A stretch of 64,000 bases of DNA from NCBI RefSeq assembly GCF_000967195.1, contig NZ_KQ033871.1:1831636-1895635 (forward strand), in the 5' to 3' direction. The position numbers and the translations under genes were made by a program. Under the pieces are notes generated by a model, which was not told the DNA's origin, did no database searches, and worked only from the letters and a program-made list of their open reading frames with translations. Numbering within the stretch: the stretch's first letter is position 1; each line of letters begins with the position of its first letter. Origin of the DNA: Lactobacillus kullabergensis (GTDB lineage Bacteria; Bacillota; Bacilli; Lactobacillales; Lactobacillaceae). Positions 45,599 to 56,003 of the stretch are shown in pieces.

Positions 45599-46894
45599 TT
45601 ATTCTAAGCCAACTTTTTTAAAGATTTCATCAACATGACGCAAATGGTAATGATAATCAAATGCATCAGCTACATCATCTTCTGAAAGATAGTCCATGAT
45701 TGGACTGCTTTCAACTAATTTTCTAAAGGAAATTCCTTCGTTCCAAGATCTCGTGGTTAACTTCTGAACCATATCATAAGCATCTTCACGAGAAAGACCA
45801 GCCTCATCAATTAATTTTAACAGCAAGCGCTGAGAATAAATCAACCCATAAGTTTTATCCATGTTCTTAAGCATGGTTTCTGGAAAAACATCAAGATTGG
45901 TCAAAATGCGATTAAAACGATTGAGCATATAATCAATACCAATTGTAGTATCAGGTAAAATTACACGTTCAGCACTGGAATGGGAAATATCGCGTTCATG
46001 CCAAAGTGATACATCCTCATAAGCAGTTATAATATAGCCCCGTAAAACCCGTGCCATACCACAAAGATTTTCTGAGCCAATAGGATTACGTTTGTGAGGC
46101 ATTGCTGAAGAGCCTTTTTGCCCTGCACGGAAGTGTTCTTCTACTTCGTGAATTTCAGAGCGTTGCAGACTTCTAATTTCGGTTGCCCAATTTTCAATAC
46201 TGGTGGCTATTAGCGCCAAAGTCGCAATATATTCAGCGTGTAAATCGCGTGGCAATACTTGACTGGTAATTGGCTGCTGGGTTAAGCCTAGCTGCTTTAA
46301 AACACTAGTTTCAACAGCTGGCGGCACATTAGCAAAAGTCCCAACGGCTCCGGAAATTTTTCCCGATTCTACCCCTTTTGCTGCATGTTCAAAGCGTTCA
46401 ATATCACGCTTAATTTCCGCATACCAGCGAGCTAGTTTCAAGCCAAAAGTAGTGGGTTCAGCTTGCACACCATGCGTGCGCCCCATTTCCACCGTATTTT
46501 TATATTTACGTGCTTTTTCAGCAATTGTCTTTTTTAATTCATGTAGATCTTGAAGAATAATCGCATCTGCCTGTTTTAAGATATATCCTTGTGCCGTATC
46601 AACAACATCCGTCGAAGTCAGCCCAAAGTGTACCCACTTTTTCTCAGGTCCAAGGCTTTCAGAAACTGTTCGTGTAAAAGCAACCACGTCATGATGAGTT
46701 ACCTGCTCTAATTCTGCCACCCGCTCTGGCGTGAAGCTGGCATTTTGGGCAATTTTAGCAGCATCTTCTTTTGGGACTTCGCCTAATTCACTCCAGGCAT
46801 TGGTAGCAGCAATTTCTACTTTTAGCCATGCTTCATATTTATTTTCATCAGACCATATTTTACCCATTTCAGGGCGAGTATAACGTTCCAGCAT
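45599..46894 (-). CDS. purB: Adenylosuccinate lyase
   Basis: 431 residues. Fumarase-superfamily signature GSSAMPHKRNPIGSENL, early RYTRPEMGKIWSDENKY and active-site MGRTHGVQAEPTTFG and TSTDVVDTAQG. It converts adenylosuccinate to AMP and fumarate. It follows purA by three bases, so the pair makes AMP from IMP. No other de novo purine genes are nearby. Confidence 0.95.
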   Translation of the reverse strand: MLERYTRPEMGKIWSDENKYEAWLKVEIAATNAWSELGEVPKEDAAKIAQNASFTPERVAELEQVTHHDVVAFTRTVSESLGPEKKWVHFGLTSTDVVDTAQGYILKQADAIILQDLHELKKTIAEKARKYKNTVEMGRTHGVQAEPTTFGLKLARWYAEIKRDIERFEHAAKGVESGKISGAVGTFANVPPAVETSVLKQLGLTQQPITSQVLPRDLHAEYIATLALIATSIENWATEIRSLQRSEIHEVEEHFRAGQKGSSAMPHKRNPIGSENLCGMARVLRGYIITAYEDVSLWHERDISHSSAERVILPDTTIGIDYMLNRFNRILTNLDVFPETMLKNMDKTYGLIYSQRLLLKLIDEAGLSREDAYDMVQKLTTRSWNEGISFRKLVESSPIMDYLSEDDVADAFDYHYHLRHVDEIFKKVGLE

Positions 46895-46897
46895 AAA

Positions 46898-48193
<1,296 letters not shown>

Positions 48194-48272
48194 TCACCTC
48201 ATTAAATTTCTACAAATATCACGTAAATAGTCTAGCAATTTACCATTCTTTAGTCAAATTTAAATGCGAATT

Positions 48273-48278
48273 ATTATA
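48273..48278 (-). promoter_or_regulatory. purA extended -10 box
   Basis: TGCTATAAT on the minus strand, a consensus extended -10, 86 bases before purA. No good -35 is seen. Confidence 0.45.
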
Positions 48279-48310
48279 GCAAGTTTATTTTTAATAGTTC
48301 GATTTTTATA

Positions 48311-48339
48311 TTGACAAAAAAAGCTTTTTTGATTATAGT
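48311..48339 (+). promoter_or_regulatory. guaC promoter with palindrome in the spacer
   Basis: TTGACA (48311-48316), 17 bases, TATAGT (48334-48339). Fourteen of the 17 spacer bases form the perfect palindrome AAAAAAGCTTTTTT (48317-48330). Confidence 0.75.
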
Positions 48340-48381
48340 GATTTCGTTTGTAAAGATAGTTAATAAGGAGCCGATTTACTT

Positions 48382-49374
48382 ATGAGCAATTATTTCAGTA
48401 TGGAAGCATTTGATTATGATGATATCCAGCTTGTTCCGAATAAAGGGATCATTAAGAGCCGTCATGATGCAGATACCAGTGTTAAGTTCGGAAACCGAAC
48501 ATTTAAAATACCAGTCGTACCTGCCAACATGGAAAGCGTCATTAATGATGACTTAGCAGTCTGGCTCGCACAAAATGGCTACTACTATGTCATGCACCGC
48601 TTTCAACCTGAAAAGCGTTTCGCTTTTATCAAGATGATGCATGAAAAAGGTCTATTTGCTTCTATATCTGTTGGTATTAAAAAAGGCGAATATGATTTTA
48701 TCGATCAGCTGGTTGCTGAAAACATTAAGCCTGAATATATCACGATTGATGTAGCTCATGGGCATTCTGTCTATGTTATTGATATGATTAAATACATCAA
48801 AGAAAAATTGCCGGATACTTTTTTAACAGCAGGTAACATTGCAACCCCTGAAGCCGTACGTGAATTAGAAGGTGCAGGAGCAGACGCCACAAAAGTTGGT
48901 GTTGGTCCTGGCCGCGCTTGCATTACCAAGCTTAAAACCGGCTTTGGCACTGGTGGCTGGCAACTCGCTGCATTAAGAATGTGCAGTAAAGTAGCAAGCA
49001 AACCGCTGATTGCTGATGGCGGCATCCGTTATAACGGCGATATAGCGAAGTCAATTCGGTTTGGCGCTACCATGGTTATGATTGGCTCAATGCTTGCAGG
49101 ACATGAAGAGTCCCCTGGTAACGTGATTAAAATTAATGGTAAAACCTATAAGCAATATTGGGGATCAGCTTCTGAAGTCCAAAAAGGTGCCTATCGCAAT
49201 GTTGAGGGTAAACAGATGCTCGTTCCCTACCGCGGCCACATTGCCGATACCTTAAAAGAGATGCAGGAAGATTTGCAATCCTCAATTTCATATGCCGGGG
49301 GCAGAAATCTTAGTTCAATTAAATTAGTTGATTATGTAATTGTTAAAAATACAATTATGAATGGCGACAAATAA
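48382..49374 (+). CDS. guaC: GMP reductase
   Basis: 330 residues, the length of the GMP reductase type found in Firmicutes and shorter than IMP dehydrogenase because no CBS insert is present. Motifs: [29 protein letters not shown] with the catalytic Cys, [20 protein letters not shown] and [16 protein letters not shown]. It reductively deaminates GMP to IMP, feeding purA-purB. AAGGAG precedes the start; strong promoter and terminator make it monocistronic. Confidence 0.94.
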   Translation: MSNYFSMEAFDYDDIQLVPNKGIIKSRHDADTSVKFGNRTFKIPVVPANMESVINDDLAVWLAQNGYYYVMHRFQPEKRFAFIKMMHEKGLFASISVGIKKGEYDFIDQLVAENIKPEYITIDVAHGHSVYVIDMIKYIKEKLPDTFLTAGNIATPEAVRELEGAGADATKVGVGPGRACITKLKTGFGTGGWQLAALRMCSKVASKPLIADGGIRYNGDIAKSIRFGATMVMIGSMLAGHEESPGNVIKINGKTYKQYWGSASEVQKGAYRNVEGKQMLVPYRGHIADTLKEMQEDLQSSISYAGGRNLSSIKLVDYVIVKNTIMNGDK

Positions 49375-49445
49375 GCAATTTAAATTTTATCCCCAAATCA
49401 TTGACAAATATGGTAATAATTTGCTTTTTCCGTTAAAATAATGTT

Positions 49446-49484
49446 ATCCCAGTTCTGTTAGGTAGTCAGCGCTGGGATTTTTTG
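49446..49484 (+). terminator. guaC terminator
   Basis: Stem ATCCCAG/CTGGGAT with a 19-base loop, then six T residues. The remaining ~200 bases before the next gene are AT-rich and hold only a promoter. Confidence 0.75.
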
Positions 49485-49640
49485 TGTTCAAACTATAAAA
49501 GGTTTTGTATCTTTATCAAAGGCTGTTTTGCCTTGCCTAAATCTGAAAGCAGAGCTTATATATTTTCAATTAGTTGCCTGGTATTTCTTTATTTATGCTT
49601 TTTTATCCGCTTTAAAGTGTTACACGAAACATGAAAAGCG

Positions 49641-49646
49641 TATAAT
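49641..49646 (+). promoter_or_regulatory. -10 box for the secreted-protein cluster
   Basis: TATAAT 43 bases before the first of three tandem secreted-protein genes. The -35 region (TGTTAC) is weak. Confidence 0.4.
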
Positions 49647-49688
49647 TTGTTTGTAGTAAAGCTAAATTTTGTATAGAGGTAATAAAAA

Positions 49689-50234
49689 ATGAAATTTAAA
49701 AAAGTGATTATGTTGGTAGCTGCCTTAATAAGTGTTGGCACGATTGGCAGTTTTATTAATACGCCAAGTAATGTGCAAGCTAAGCAAACTCAGGCAGTTT
49801 TTCCTAAAAGCTGGCGTGGGACATGGTACTCATATAATTCAAAGACAAAGAAAATCGATAAGATGACTTTCACTAAAACAAAACAAATTTATTACGAAAA
49901 TGGCCACCAGTATCCTAAATTGCTAAAAGCTAAACCTAAGGTTATGCCTAAACCTAGTAAAAAAACAAGATCTTGGGTTTATTTATCAAATAAAATGACT
50001 CAAAAAGGCTATACTTGGACAGGAGTTGGCATTTGGGGCTACCCTGACGAAGGTACGCTTGATTGGTATAACGTTGCTAAATTAGATGGAAATAAAGTTT
50101 TAGGTTATGCAGAATATCAGAACGTTTATTGGTATGTAGATAGTCACTGGTATCAGACAGCTAAACTTGCCAAAAAGTTAAAAGATCACAAATATCCAAA
50201 TTACGACTTTATTATTGGCGGCGATGACCTATAA
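49689..50234 (+). CDS. Secreted lactobacillar hypothetical protein
   Basis: 181 residues. Signal peptide ending near VQA (residue ~34), then a Trp/Tyr/Lys-rich domain (FPKSWRGTWYSYNSKTKKI, WTGVGIWGYPDEGTLDWYN, VYWYVDSHWYQTAK). The FPKSWRGTWY opening is a type seen in small exported proteins of lactobacilli, of unknown function. No wall anchor is seen, so it may be released. First of three tandem genes for exported proteins. Confidence 0.7.
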   Translation: MKFKKVIMLVAALISVGTIGSFINTPSNVQAKQTQAVFPKSWRGTWYSYNSKTKKIDKMTFTKTKQIYYENGHQYPKLLKAKPKVMPKPSKKTRSWVYLSNKMTQKGYTWTGVGIWGYPDEGTLDWYNVAKLDGNKVLGYAEYQNVYWYVDSHWYQTAKLAKKLKDHKYPNYDFIIGGDDL

Positions 50235-50278
50235 ATTTATCCGTATATTCTTATTCTGTTTTTAAAGGGAAATAAATA

Positions 50279-50881
50279 ATGAAGAAAAAATCAGTTGTTA
50301 AAATTATTGCTACTTTTTTTATGCTATTGACTGGCCTTATTCTATTTTCACCTAAAAGCGTTAGTGCATCTGCTATAACAATTAAAGCAGCTTTTGATAA
50401 AAAATATTATAACGTTAATTCTACTAAAAAGGCTTATAGTGATTGGGTAGGAAATGTTACTTTTTTCACTCGACATCTAAAAGTTAACACGGGAAAGCCA
50501 ATGTTCTTTACTCCAAGCATATATGTTGTTAATAAAAAGGCGACAGGACTTTCTGCTAAAGAAGATGGTATTTACATAAATACAATCGACCACAAAAGGT
50601 TTGTACATGGTCGTGTTTATTTAATGCGATTTCGCTTTGATCTCTCTCACCTTAAGCCCGGGAAAAAATATCGTTTTAAAAATGACATGCTCTTCAATAG
50701 CCCACATTATGCTAAATATCGGTGGTTTACTCAGAAGGCTTCACGCAAAGGCAATCTTTCCAATAGTACTCACCTTCCCCAAGTAGACCTGTATGTCAAC
50801 TGTGGCGCCAAGAAATCCTTTTTGAAAAAAGTAATGCATAATAATAAAAAGATCGTTAATTCGAAAATTAAATTATATTAA
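50279..50881 (+). CDS. Secreted hypothetical protein
   Basis: 200 residues. Signal peptide (KKKSVVKIIATFFMLLTGLI..., cleavage near SASA) followed by a basic domain (FDKKYYNVNSTKKAYSDW, GKPMFFTPSIYVVNKKA, LKPGKKYRFKNDMLF). I do not recognise the family. A single Cys near the C-terminus. It lies 44 bases after the previous gene and 51 before the SLAP-CAP gene; the three may form one transcript. Confidence 0.65.
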   Translation: MKKKSVVKIIATFFMLLTGLILFSPKSVSASAITIKAAFDKKYYNVNSTKKAYSDWVGNVTFFTRHLKVNTGKPMFFTPSIYVVNKKATGLSAKEDGIYINTIDHKRFVHGRVYLMRFRFDLSHLKPGKKYRFKNDMLFNSPHYAKYRWFTQKASRKGNLSNSTHLPQVDLYVNCGAKKSFLKKVMHNNKKIVNSKIKLY

Positions 50882-50932
50882 TTTAATAATTTTTTGACTA
50901 ATAAGTTTTATTATTTTATGAAGGGAGAAGCA

Positions 50933-51946
50933 ATGAAGAAAAAGAGTTTTATTGCAATAATTGCCAGTATTTTAATATTACTAGGTACTGGTTCATTTAG
51001 TAGTCCGCAACCCGTATCTGCTGCGAAACACCAAATATTTGTTTCCAGCAAAACATATGTCTATGATCACAAGGGCAAGAAAACCAAAAAAGTATACAAA
51101 AAGAGCAAGAGTCTTTATTATACTTCTATTAAAAAGATTAAAGGCTATAAATATTATCGTATCGGTAAAAATAAATACATTCACTATTACGATGGTTTAC
51201 CAATTAATATTGTCAAAACTCCAAAAAATAGGCCTGCTAAAAACGGAGCAAGTTTGATGGATTTTATGGCAAATGATAGTTCGCTAACTACTGCTCAAAG
51301 ACAAGAAGCACAAAAAGCAGCCACTTTACTCAGAACTGGAAAAATTGATAATCAAGCGCAAAAAGGTGCACCATCATGGTTCAATACTTATGTCAAGCTA
51401 GGAGGCAAAGATGATGCTACCAGCAACGTTAATATTAAAGCTTCACTTCAGAGTCTTGCTAATGCAAACAAGGAAAGAAAAAGAGCTGGAGTTGGTGAGC
51501 TAAAGATTTCTCCAACTTCTACAGCAATTTCAATGATTGATGCGGATTATCAAAAACAGGGTTCCTTAAATCATCCAGGCTTTTACGGTTATCATTTCAA
51601 CCTGGAAAATCTTTCTGCCGGTGCTGAGCCAATTAGCAACTGGATGACTGAAAAAGTAGCCTGGGAATGGAACGTAAAAAAAAGCCCTAGCCTAGCGCCT
51701 TATGAGTTCACCCCTAATTGGGAAGACCCTGTATATAATCAGGCCGTTTTAGGAACAAACGGTTATAGAATGGCAGGACACTATACCAACTTATTAAATA
51801 AGGGACATCGCGTAATGGGCATGGCTCATATGACGCAAACTCCTTATGGTGCTGCTGATGCTTTTAACGCAACTAGTGAAGGTGAAGATGGCGCAATTAC
51901 TTTGGCTCAATATAAGGCTATAGTAAAAGAATGGTTAAAGAAATAA
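50933..51946 (+). CDS. Secreted SLAP-CAP/SCP domain protein
   Basis: 337 residues from the ATG at 50933, which follows GGGAG by seven bases; the frame is open to 50894 but that part lacks a signal. Signal peptide to about VSAA; one SLAP domain (~35-85: TYVYDHKGKKTKKVYKKS, KYYRIGKNKYIHYY) for non-covalent wall attachment; a CAP/SCP-like domain (~175-335: LQSLANANKERKRAGVGELK, SLNHPGFYGY, ENLSAG, GHRVMGMAHM). CAP proteins in lactobacilli are extracytoplasmic, with proposed lipid or wall roles; the activity here is unknown. Confidence 0.8.
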   Translation: MKKKSFIAIIASILILLGTGSFSSPQPVSAAKHQIFVSSKTYVYDHKGKKTKKVYKKSKSLYYTSIKKIKGYKYYRIGKNKYIHYYDGLPINIVKTPKNRPAKNGASLMDFMANDSSLTTAQRQEAQKAATLLRTGKIDNQAQKGAPSWFNTYVKLGGKDDATSNVNIKASLQSLANANKERKRAGVGELKISPTSTAISMIDADYQKQGSLNHPGFYGYHFNLENLSAGAEPISNWMTEKVAWEWNVKKSPSLAPYEFTPNWEDPVYNQAVLGTNGYRMAGHYTNLLNKGHRVMGMAHMTQTPYGAADAFNATSEGEDGAITLAQYKAIVKEWLKK

Positions 51947-51969
51947 ACGTCTTCACTTCTTAAGTATGA

Positions 51970-52026
51970 AAAAATCTGTTAGTTTATATTGTGAAATCTC
52001 ACAATATCTGACTAGCAGATTTTTTG
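51970..52026 (+). terminator. Terminator of the secreted-protein cluster
   Basis: Outer stem AAAATCTGTTAGT/ACTAGCAGATTTT with T run, enclosing an inner hairpin ATTGTGA/TCACAAT. Confidence 0.8.
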
Positions 52027-52054
52027 GTTATTATTTAATTAATTTTTTCACTCT

Positions 52055-53755
52055 CTACTTAATTTCTTCAAAAAGTGGAATCTTTTTCTGACTTTTGACC
52101 TCAAATAGACCCTTATCTGAAATTTTAATGGTTGGTGAAACCAGCAAAGACAAAGTAGAAAATGACATAATCTCGTTAGGATTTTTATACCCTAGCTCCT
52201 GCAGTGTCTTGCGCACCTTGCCTATTTCTGTGCCTAAAACAGACATTGGTTGGTCACTGGCAACACCGCCAATAGCTAATTTTGCATTAGCAACTATTTT
52301 ATCACCCTTTGCTGCAATATAGCCACCCTGCTGTTCAACCAGTTGATTCTGAATCTTGAGCATTGCAGCAGTATTCGTACCCATGATCATTATGTTGTGG
52401 TGATCATGAGCCCAAGTCGCTCCTACCGCACCGTCTTTTATAATACCACGGTCAACGAAGCCAAGACTATAATGTCCGCTGCCGCTATAACGGTCCTGCA
52501 CCATAATCAGTGCTAAACCGGCTTTCTGCCATTGAACTATGTGATCTTTTACCTCAAGCTTTTCTTGAATATGGTTAGTAAAAGTACCCACAGGATTAAG
52601 TTGAATAATATTTGCCAATACTTCGCCGTTTGCGACTAAATCTGTTTTAACCACAAAGTCATCAGGTAATAATTTAGGCGCATTAACCGAGTGACGCAAC
52701 TCTGGCAAAAATTGGTAACCTGTCTGCTCTTTGATATCTGCTGCATTAATTCCATTTTTATAAACAGCTGCGATTGACAAATCTTGCAGATCATCTAGGA
52801 TAACAAAATCAGCTACTCGGCCAGGAGCAATTGCACCTCTATCCCATAATCCCATATGGCGAGCCGGTGTATAGGTAGCTATGTAAATTGCTTCTTCTGG
52901 TGTCATCCCCATTTTGATTGCTTTTTTCACCAAATAGTTTAAATGACCATGAAGCAGAGTGTCAGGCATAGAATCATCAGTCACCAGGGCAACATGTTCA
53001 AAGTAGTTGTTCTTAATGATCGTGTCAATTACTTCCTGCAACATTGATTTCAGTTGCACCTCGACAAACATGCCATTAGGAACTTTTTCATTAACTAAGG
53101 CAGCTGTCTGTTCCGTATGGTCAGTGGTAACTCCAGCATAGATAACTTTAGCCAGATCTTCACCAGCATATGCCGGCACATGTCCTTCAAGAGGCATTGT
53201 AGGTTTTTCCTCACGACAAACTTTGATAATATCTTTGATCAAGGTTTTATGCGGAGAAGTCATATCCTTAAAGTTCATCACTTCGCCTAAGCAAATAAAG
53301 CGCGGATCTTTAAGCAGTTCTTGTACTTCTTTCACGCCAATTTTGCCACCTGTTGTTTCCATATCTGGATTCGTTGATGGAACCGAAGATGGAATGCCAA
53401 AGAAAATATCAATCGGTGACGGCTCTGCAATGAAATTTTTTAGTCCCTTGATGCCAGCAACATTCGTTACTTCATGGTCGTCAGCAATAATCGTTGTCGT
53501 ACCGTATTTTAGAATCGTTTGTCCCATAATCGCAGGAGTAGTCATGGATGAATCGATATGCATGTGGGCATCAACAAATCCTGGGATCAGATACTTACCT
53601 TTGAGATTAATTGTCTTTTTAGCCCTAATTCCGGGTAAATCTTGGTTAACCCAATAGAATTTGCCATTTTTGACTGTAACTTGAGTATCAACAAATTTAC
53701 GTAAAAAAACATTAAAAACATGGCCATTTTTTATCAAAAGATCAACTTGTGTCAT
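52055..53755 (-). CDS. ade: Adenine deaminase
   Basis: 566 residues. Amidohydrolase metal motif VDAHMHIDSS, then GTTTIIADDHEVTNV, LEGHVPAYAGEDLAK, THDH-like VTDDSMPDTLLHGHLN, and the C-terminal adenine-deaminase domain (VDRGIIKDGAVGATWAHDHHN). It deaminates adenine to hypoxanthine for salvage. It lies 56 bases after the ABC transporter's second binding-protein gene on the same strand and is probably its last operon gene. Confidence 0.93.
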   Translation of the reverse strand: MTQVDLLIKNGHVFNVFLRKFVDTQVTVKNGKFYWVNQDLPGIRAKKTINLKGKYLIPGFVDAHMHIDSSMTTPAIMGQTILKYGTTTIIADDHEVTNVAGIKGLKNFIAEPSPIDIFFGIPSSVPSTNPDMETTGGKIGVKEVQELLKDPRFICLGEVMNFKDMTSPHKTLIKDIIKVCREEKPTMPLEGHVPAYAGEDLAKVIYAGVTTDHTEQTAALVNEKVPNGMFVEVQLKSMLQEVIDTIIKNNYFEHVALVTDDSMPDTLLHGHLNYLVKKAIKMGMTPEEAIYIATYTPARHMGLWDRGAIAPGRVADFVILDDLQDLSIAAVYKNGINAADIKEQTGYQFLPELRHSVNAPKLLPDDFVVKTDLVANGEVLANIIQLNPVGTFTNHIQEKLEVKDHIVQWQKAGLALIMVQDRYSGSGHYSLGFVDRGIIKDGAVGATWAHDHHNIMIMGTNTAAMLKIQNQLVEQQGGYIAAKGDKIVANAKLAIGGVASDQPMSVLGTEIGKVRKTLQELGYKNPNEIMSFSTLSLLVSPTIKISDKGLFEVKSQKKIPLFEEIK

Positions 53756-53811
53756 TTTTCTCCCCCATAAACAACGAAAGAGTTGAAATATTCCAACCCT
53801 TCATTTTATAT

Positions 53812-54867
53812 CTACTTATTCATAATTTTATTCCATTGATTAACCCAAGAAGGCAAGTGGCTATTAACATAGAAGAAATTCATGTTCTTTGCGCGTTTAG
53901 CCACATCCCCGTAAGTCTTATTAGCGGCTTCAGCCGGTGTTAACTTAACTTGCGTGTTAACTGGGGCGTTATTAAGTGATTTTGCACTGGCACATCTCTT
54001 TTGAATAGCTTCACTTAGTCTAAAATTAATATACTTATATGCAGCATCTGTATTCTTGCTATTCTTTAAAATGGCAACAACGTTGCTGTTAGAATATGTG
54101 CCTGATGCTGGAACAATGTATTTAAGGCCTGGATTAGTAGCCTGCAACATGCTGATAGCATAGTCACCAACAACGGCCACACTGATTTCACCTGTTTTGA
54201 ACATATTGGTTAAATCTGAACTTTGATCGTATGTCTTAACCACATTAGGCTTCAATTCTTTCATAGCCTTGAAAGCTGCTTTACCACCGTCGCTTGGGAC
54301 ATCGACTTTAGCATGGCGACCCGCAATATACAGCATTGCAGGACCAAAAGTTGTTACGATATCAGGAATTGCAATCTTGCCCTTTAACTTTTTAGACCAC
54401 AGTTGATCCCATTCTGTAATATGAACTTTTTTAGGATTATAAATTATACCTACGCTGTTAACAGTATAAGGAACGGTGCCTGTGTCTTTAGCCAGCTTTT
54501 GTTCACTACTGGATAAATATTTAAAATCTTTGATTTTAGAAAAATCTACTTTTTTATACAACTTCTTTTTCGTACCCGCATAAGCATTCTTTTGTGCCAC
54601 TTCAATCACGTCAACTGAAGAATTAGGATTATGCTCAATTTGGGTTAAGCTCGTAGTTGTATCTGCAGTAAATTGTGCGGAAACTTTAACGTTATTTTTC
54701 TTGGCAAAAGGATTGAGTACATCTGATCTCATTTGCTTAGTCAAGATGCCGAACGTAGAAACAACCAACTTGCCACCGTTTGCTTTAGAAGAACAAGCTG
54801 AAGTAGCAATAGCTGCTCCCGCAACAATTAAACTTGCTGCCATTAAACATACTTTTTTGATTTTCAT
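53812..54867 (-). CDS. PotD-like ABC binding lipoprotein, copy 2
   Basis: 351 residues from the ATG at 54867, preferred because AAAGG precedes it and the signal begins there; the open frame to 54927 is not needed. Lipoprotein-type signal ending TSACSS (the -3 residue is Thr, not the usual Leu), then a PotD/SBP fold (LVVSTFGILTKQMRSDV, VPYTVNSVGIIYNPKKV, IPDIVTTFGPAMLYIAG). Nearly the same length and closely similar throughout to copy 1, which stops just upstream, so this is a recent tandem duplicate. It may bind a different ligand of the same transporter. Confidence 0.88.
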   Translation of the reverse strand: MKIKKVCLMAASLIVAGAAIATSACSSKANGGKLVVSTFGILTKQMRSDVLNPFAKKNNVKVSAQFTADTTTSLTQIEHNPNSSVDVIEVAQKNAYAGTKKKLYKKVDFSKIKDFKYLSSSEQKLAKDTGTVPYTVNSVGIIYNPKKVHITEWDQLWSKKLKGKIAIPDIVTTFGPAMLYIAGRHAKVDVPSDGGKAAFKAMKELKPNVVKTYDQSSDLTNMFKTGEISVAVVGDYAISMLQATNPGLKYIVPASGTYSNSNVVAILKNSKNTDAAYKYINFRLSEAIQKRCASAKSLNNAPVNTQVKLTPAEAANKTYGDVAKRAKNMNFFYVNSHLPSWVNQWNKIMNK

Positions 54868-54927
54868 GATAGACCTTTCCGTAAATCTAAAATGCCTTAT
54901 TAATGAAGGCAGGTTCTTTTTTGACAA

Positions 54928-55980
54928 TTATTGGTTCATAATTTTATTCCATTGACTGATCCATGAAGGCATTTGCTTGTTCACGTAATAAAAGTCAATA
55001 GTTTTTGCTCTTTGGGCGATCGCACCATATGTTTTATTGGCAGCTTCAGCAGCAGTCAATTTTACTTGTGAATTAACCGGTGCATTATTAAGAGATTTTG
55101 CACTGGCAACTTTCTTTTGGTTAGCTTCACTTATACGAAAGTCAATATACTTATATGCCGCTTGAGTATTCTTACTGTTTTTCAAGATTGCAATATTATC
55201 GTAGTTAGCATATGTTCCTGAGGCTGGCACCAGATACTTCAAACTAGGATTAGTGGCCTGCAGCATGCTGATTGAAAAATCACCTACAACCGCTGCGGTA
55301 ATTTCTTCCGTTTTAAACATATTGCTTAAATCTGAACTTTGAGAATATGTTTTAACAACGTTCGGCTTTAACTGCTTTAACGCTTTGAAGGCAGCCTTGC
55401 CATCATCCTTGGTTACGCTCACTTTAGCATGGTCCCCTGCCACATAGAGCATTGCAGGACCAAAAGTTGTTACAATATCAGGAATTGCAATCTTGCCCTT
55501 TAAGTTCTTAGACCATAAATCATCCCAACTTTTAATGTGGGCCTTTTTCGGATTATAAATAATGCCAAAACTATTAACAGTGTACGGAACAGTATTTGTG
55601 TCTTTTGCCAGCTTTTGCTGATCAGCTGATAAATACTTGAAATTCTTGAGTTTGGAAAAATCCAATTTTTTAAAGAGTTTCTTTTTGGATCCTGTAATTG
55701 CATTGTTTTGTGCCAATTCAATGACATCTACAGGTGAATTAGAATTGTGCTCAATCTGAGTTAGGCGAGTTGAGCTGTCCCCAAACTGTGTAGACACCTT
55801 AACATTGTTTTTCTTAGCATACGGATCAAGCACGTCGGAGCGCATCTGTTTAGTTGCCAAGCCAAAAGTAGAAACTGTCAGTTTACCGCTGCCAGCATTA
55901 GACGAGCAAGCTGAAGTTGCCAAAGTTGTACCGGCAATGACAAAACTAGCTGCTAACAAACAAGCTTTTTTAAATTTCAT
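54928..55980 (-). CDS. PotD-like ABC binding lipoprotein, copy 1
   Basis: 350 residues. Signal with TSACSS and the same fold as copy 2 (LTVSTFGLATKQMRSDV, VPYTVNSFGIIYNPKKA). The family binds polyamines, iron, thiamine or other small cations; the ligand cannot be named from sequence alone. Encoded between the ATPase gene and copy 2. Confidence 0.88.
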   Translation of the reverse strand: MKFKKACLLAASFVIAGTTLATSACSSNAGSGKLTVSTFGLATKQMRSDVLDPYAKKNNVKVSTQFGDSSTRLTQIEHNSNSPVDVIELAQNNAITGSKKKLFKKLDFSKLKNFKYLSADQQKLAKDTNTVPYTVNSFGIIYNPKKAHIKSWDDLWSKNLKGKIAIPDIVTTFGPAMLYVAGDHAKVSVTKDDGKAAFKALKQLKPNVVKTYSQSSDLSNMFKTEEITAAVVGDFSISMLQATNPSLKYLVPASGTYANYDNIAILKNSKNTQAAYKYIDFRISEANQKKVASAKSLNNAPVNSQVKLTAAEAANKTYGAIAQRAKTIDFYYVNKQMPSWISQWNKIMNQ

Positions 55981-56003
55981 AACAAAACCTTTCTAAAGAA
56001 TGA

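Noticed and set aside
53772-53803. Hairpin between the second binding-protein gene and ade as a terminator
   Set aside because: The stem is short and the T run poor; it may attenuate but is not a convincing terminator.
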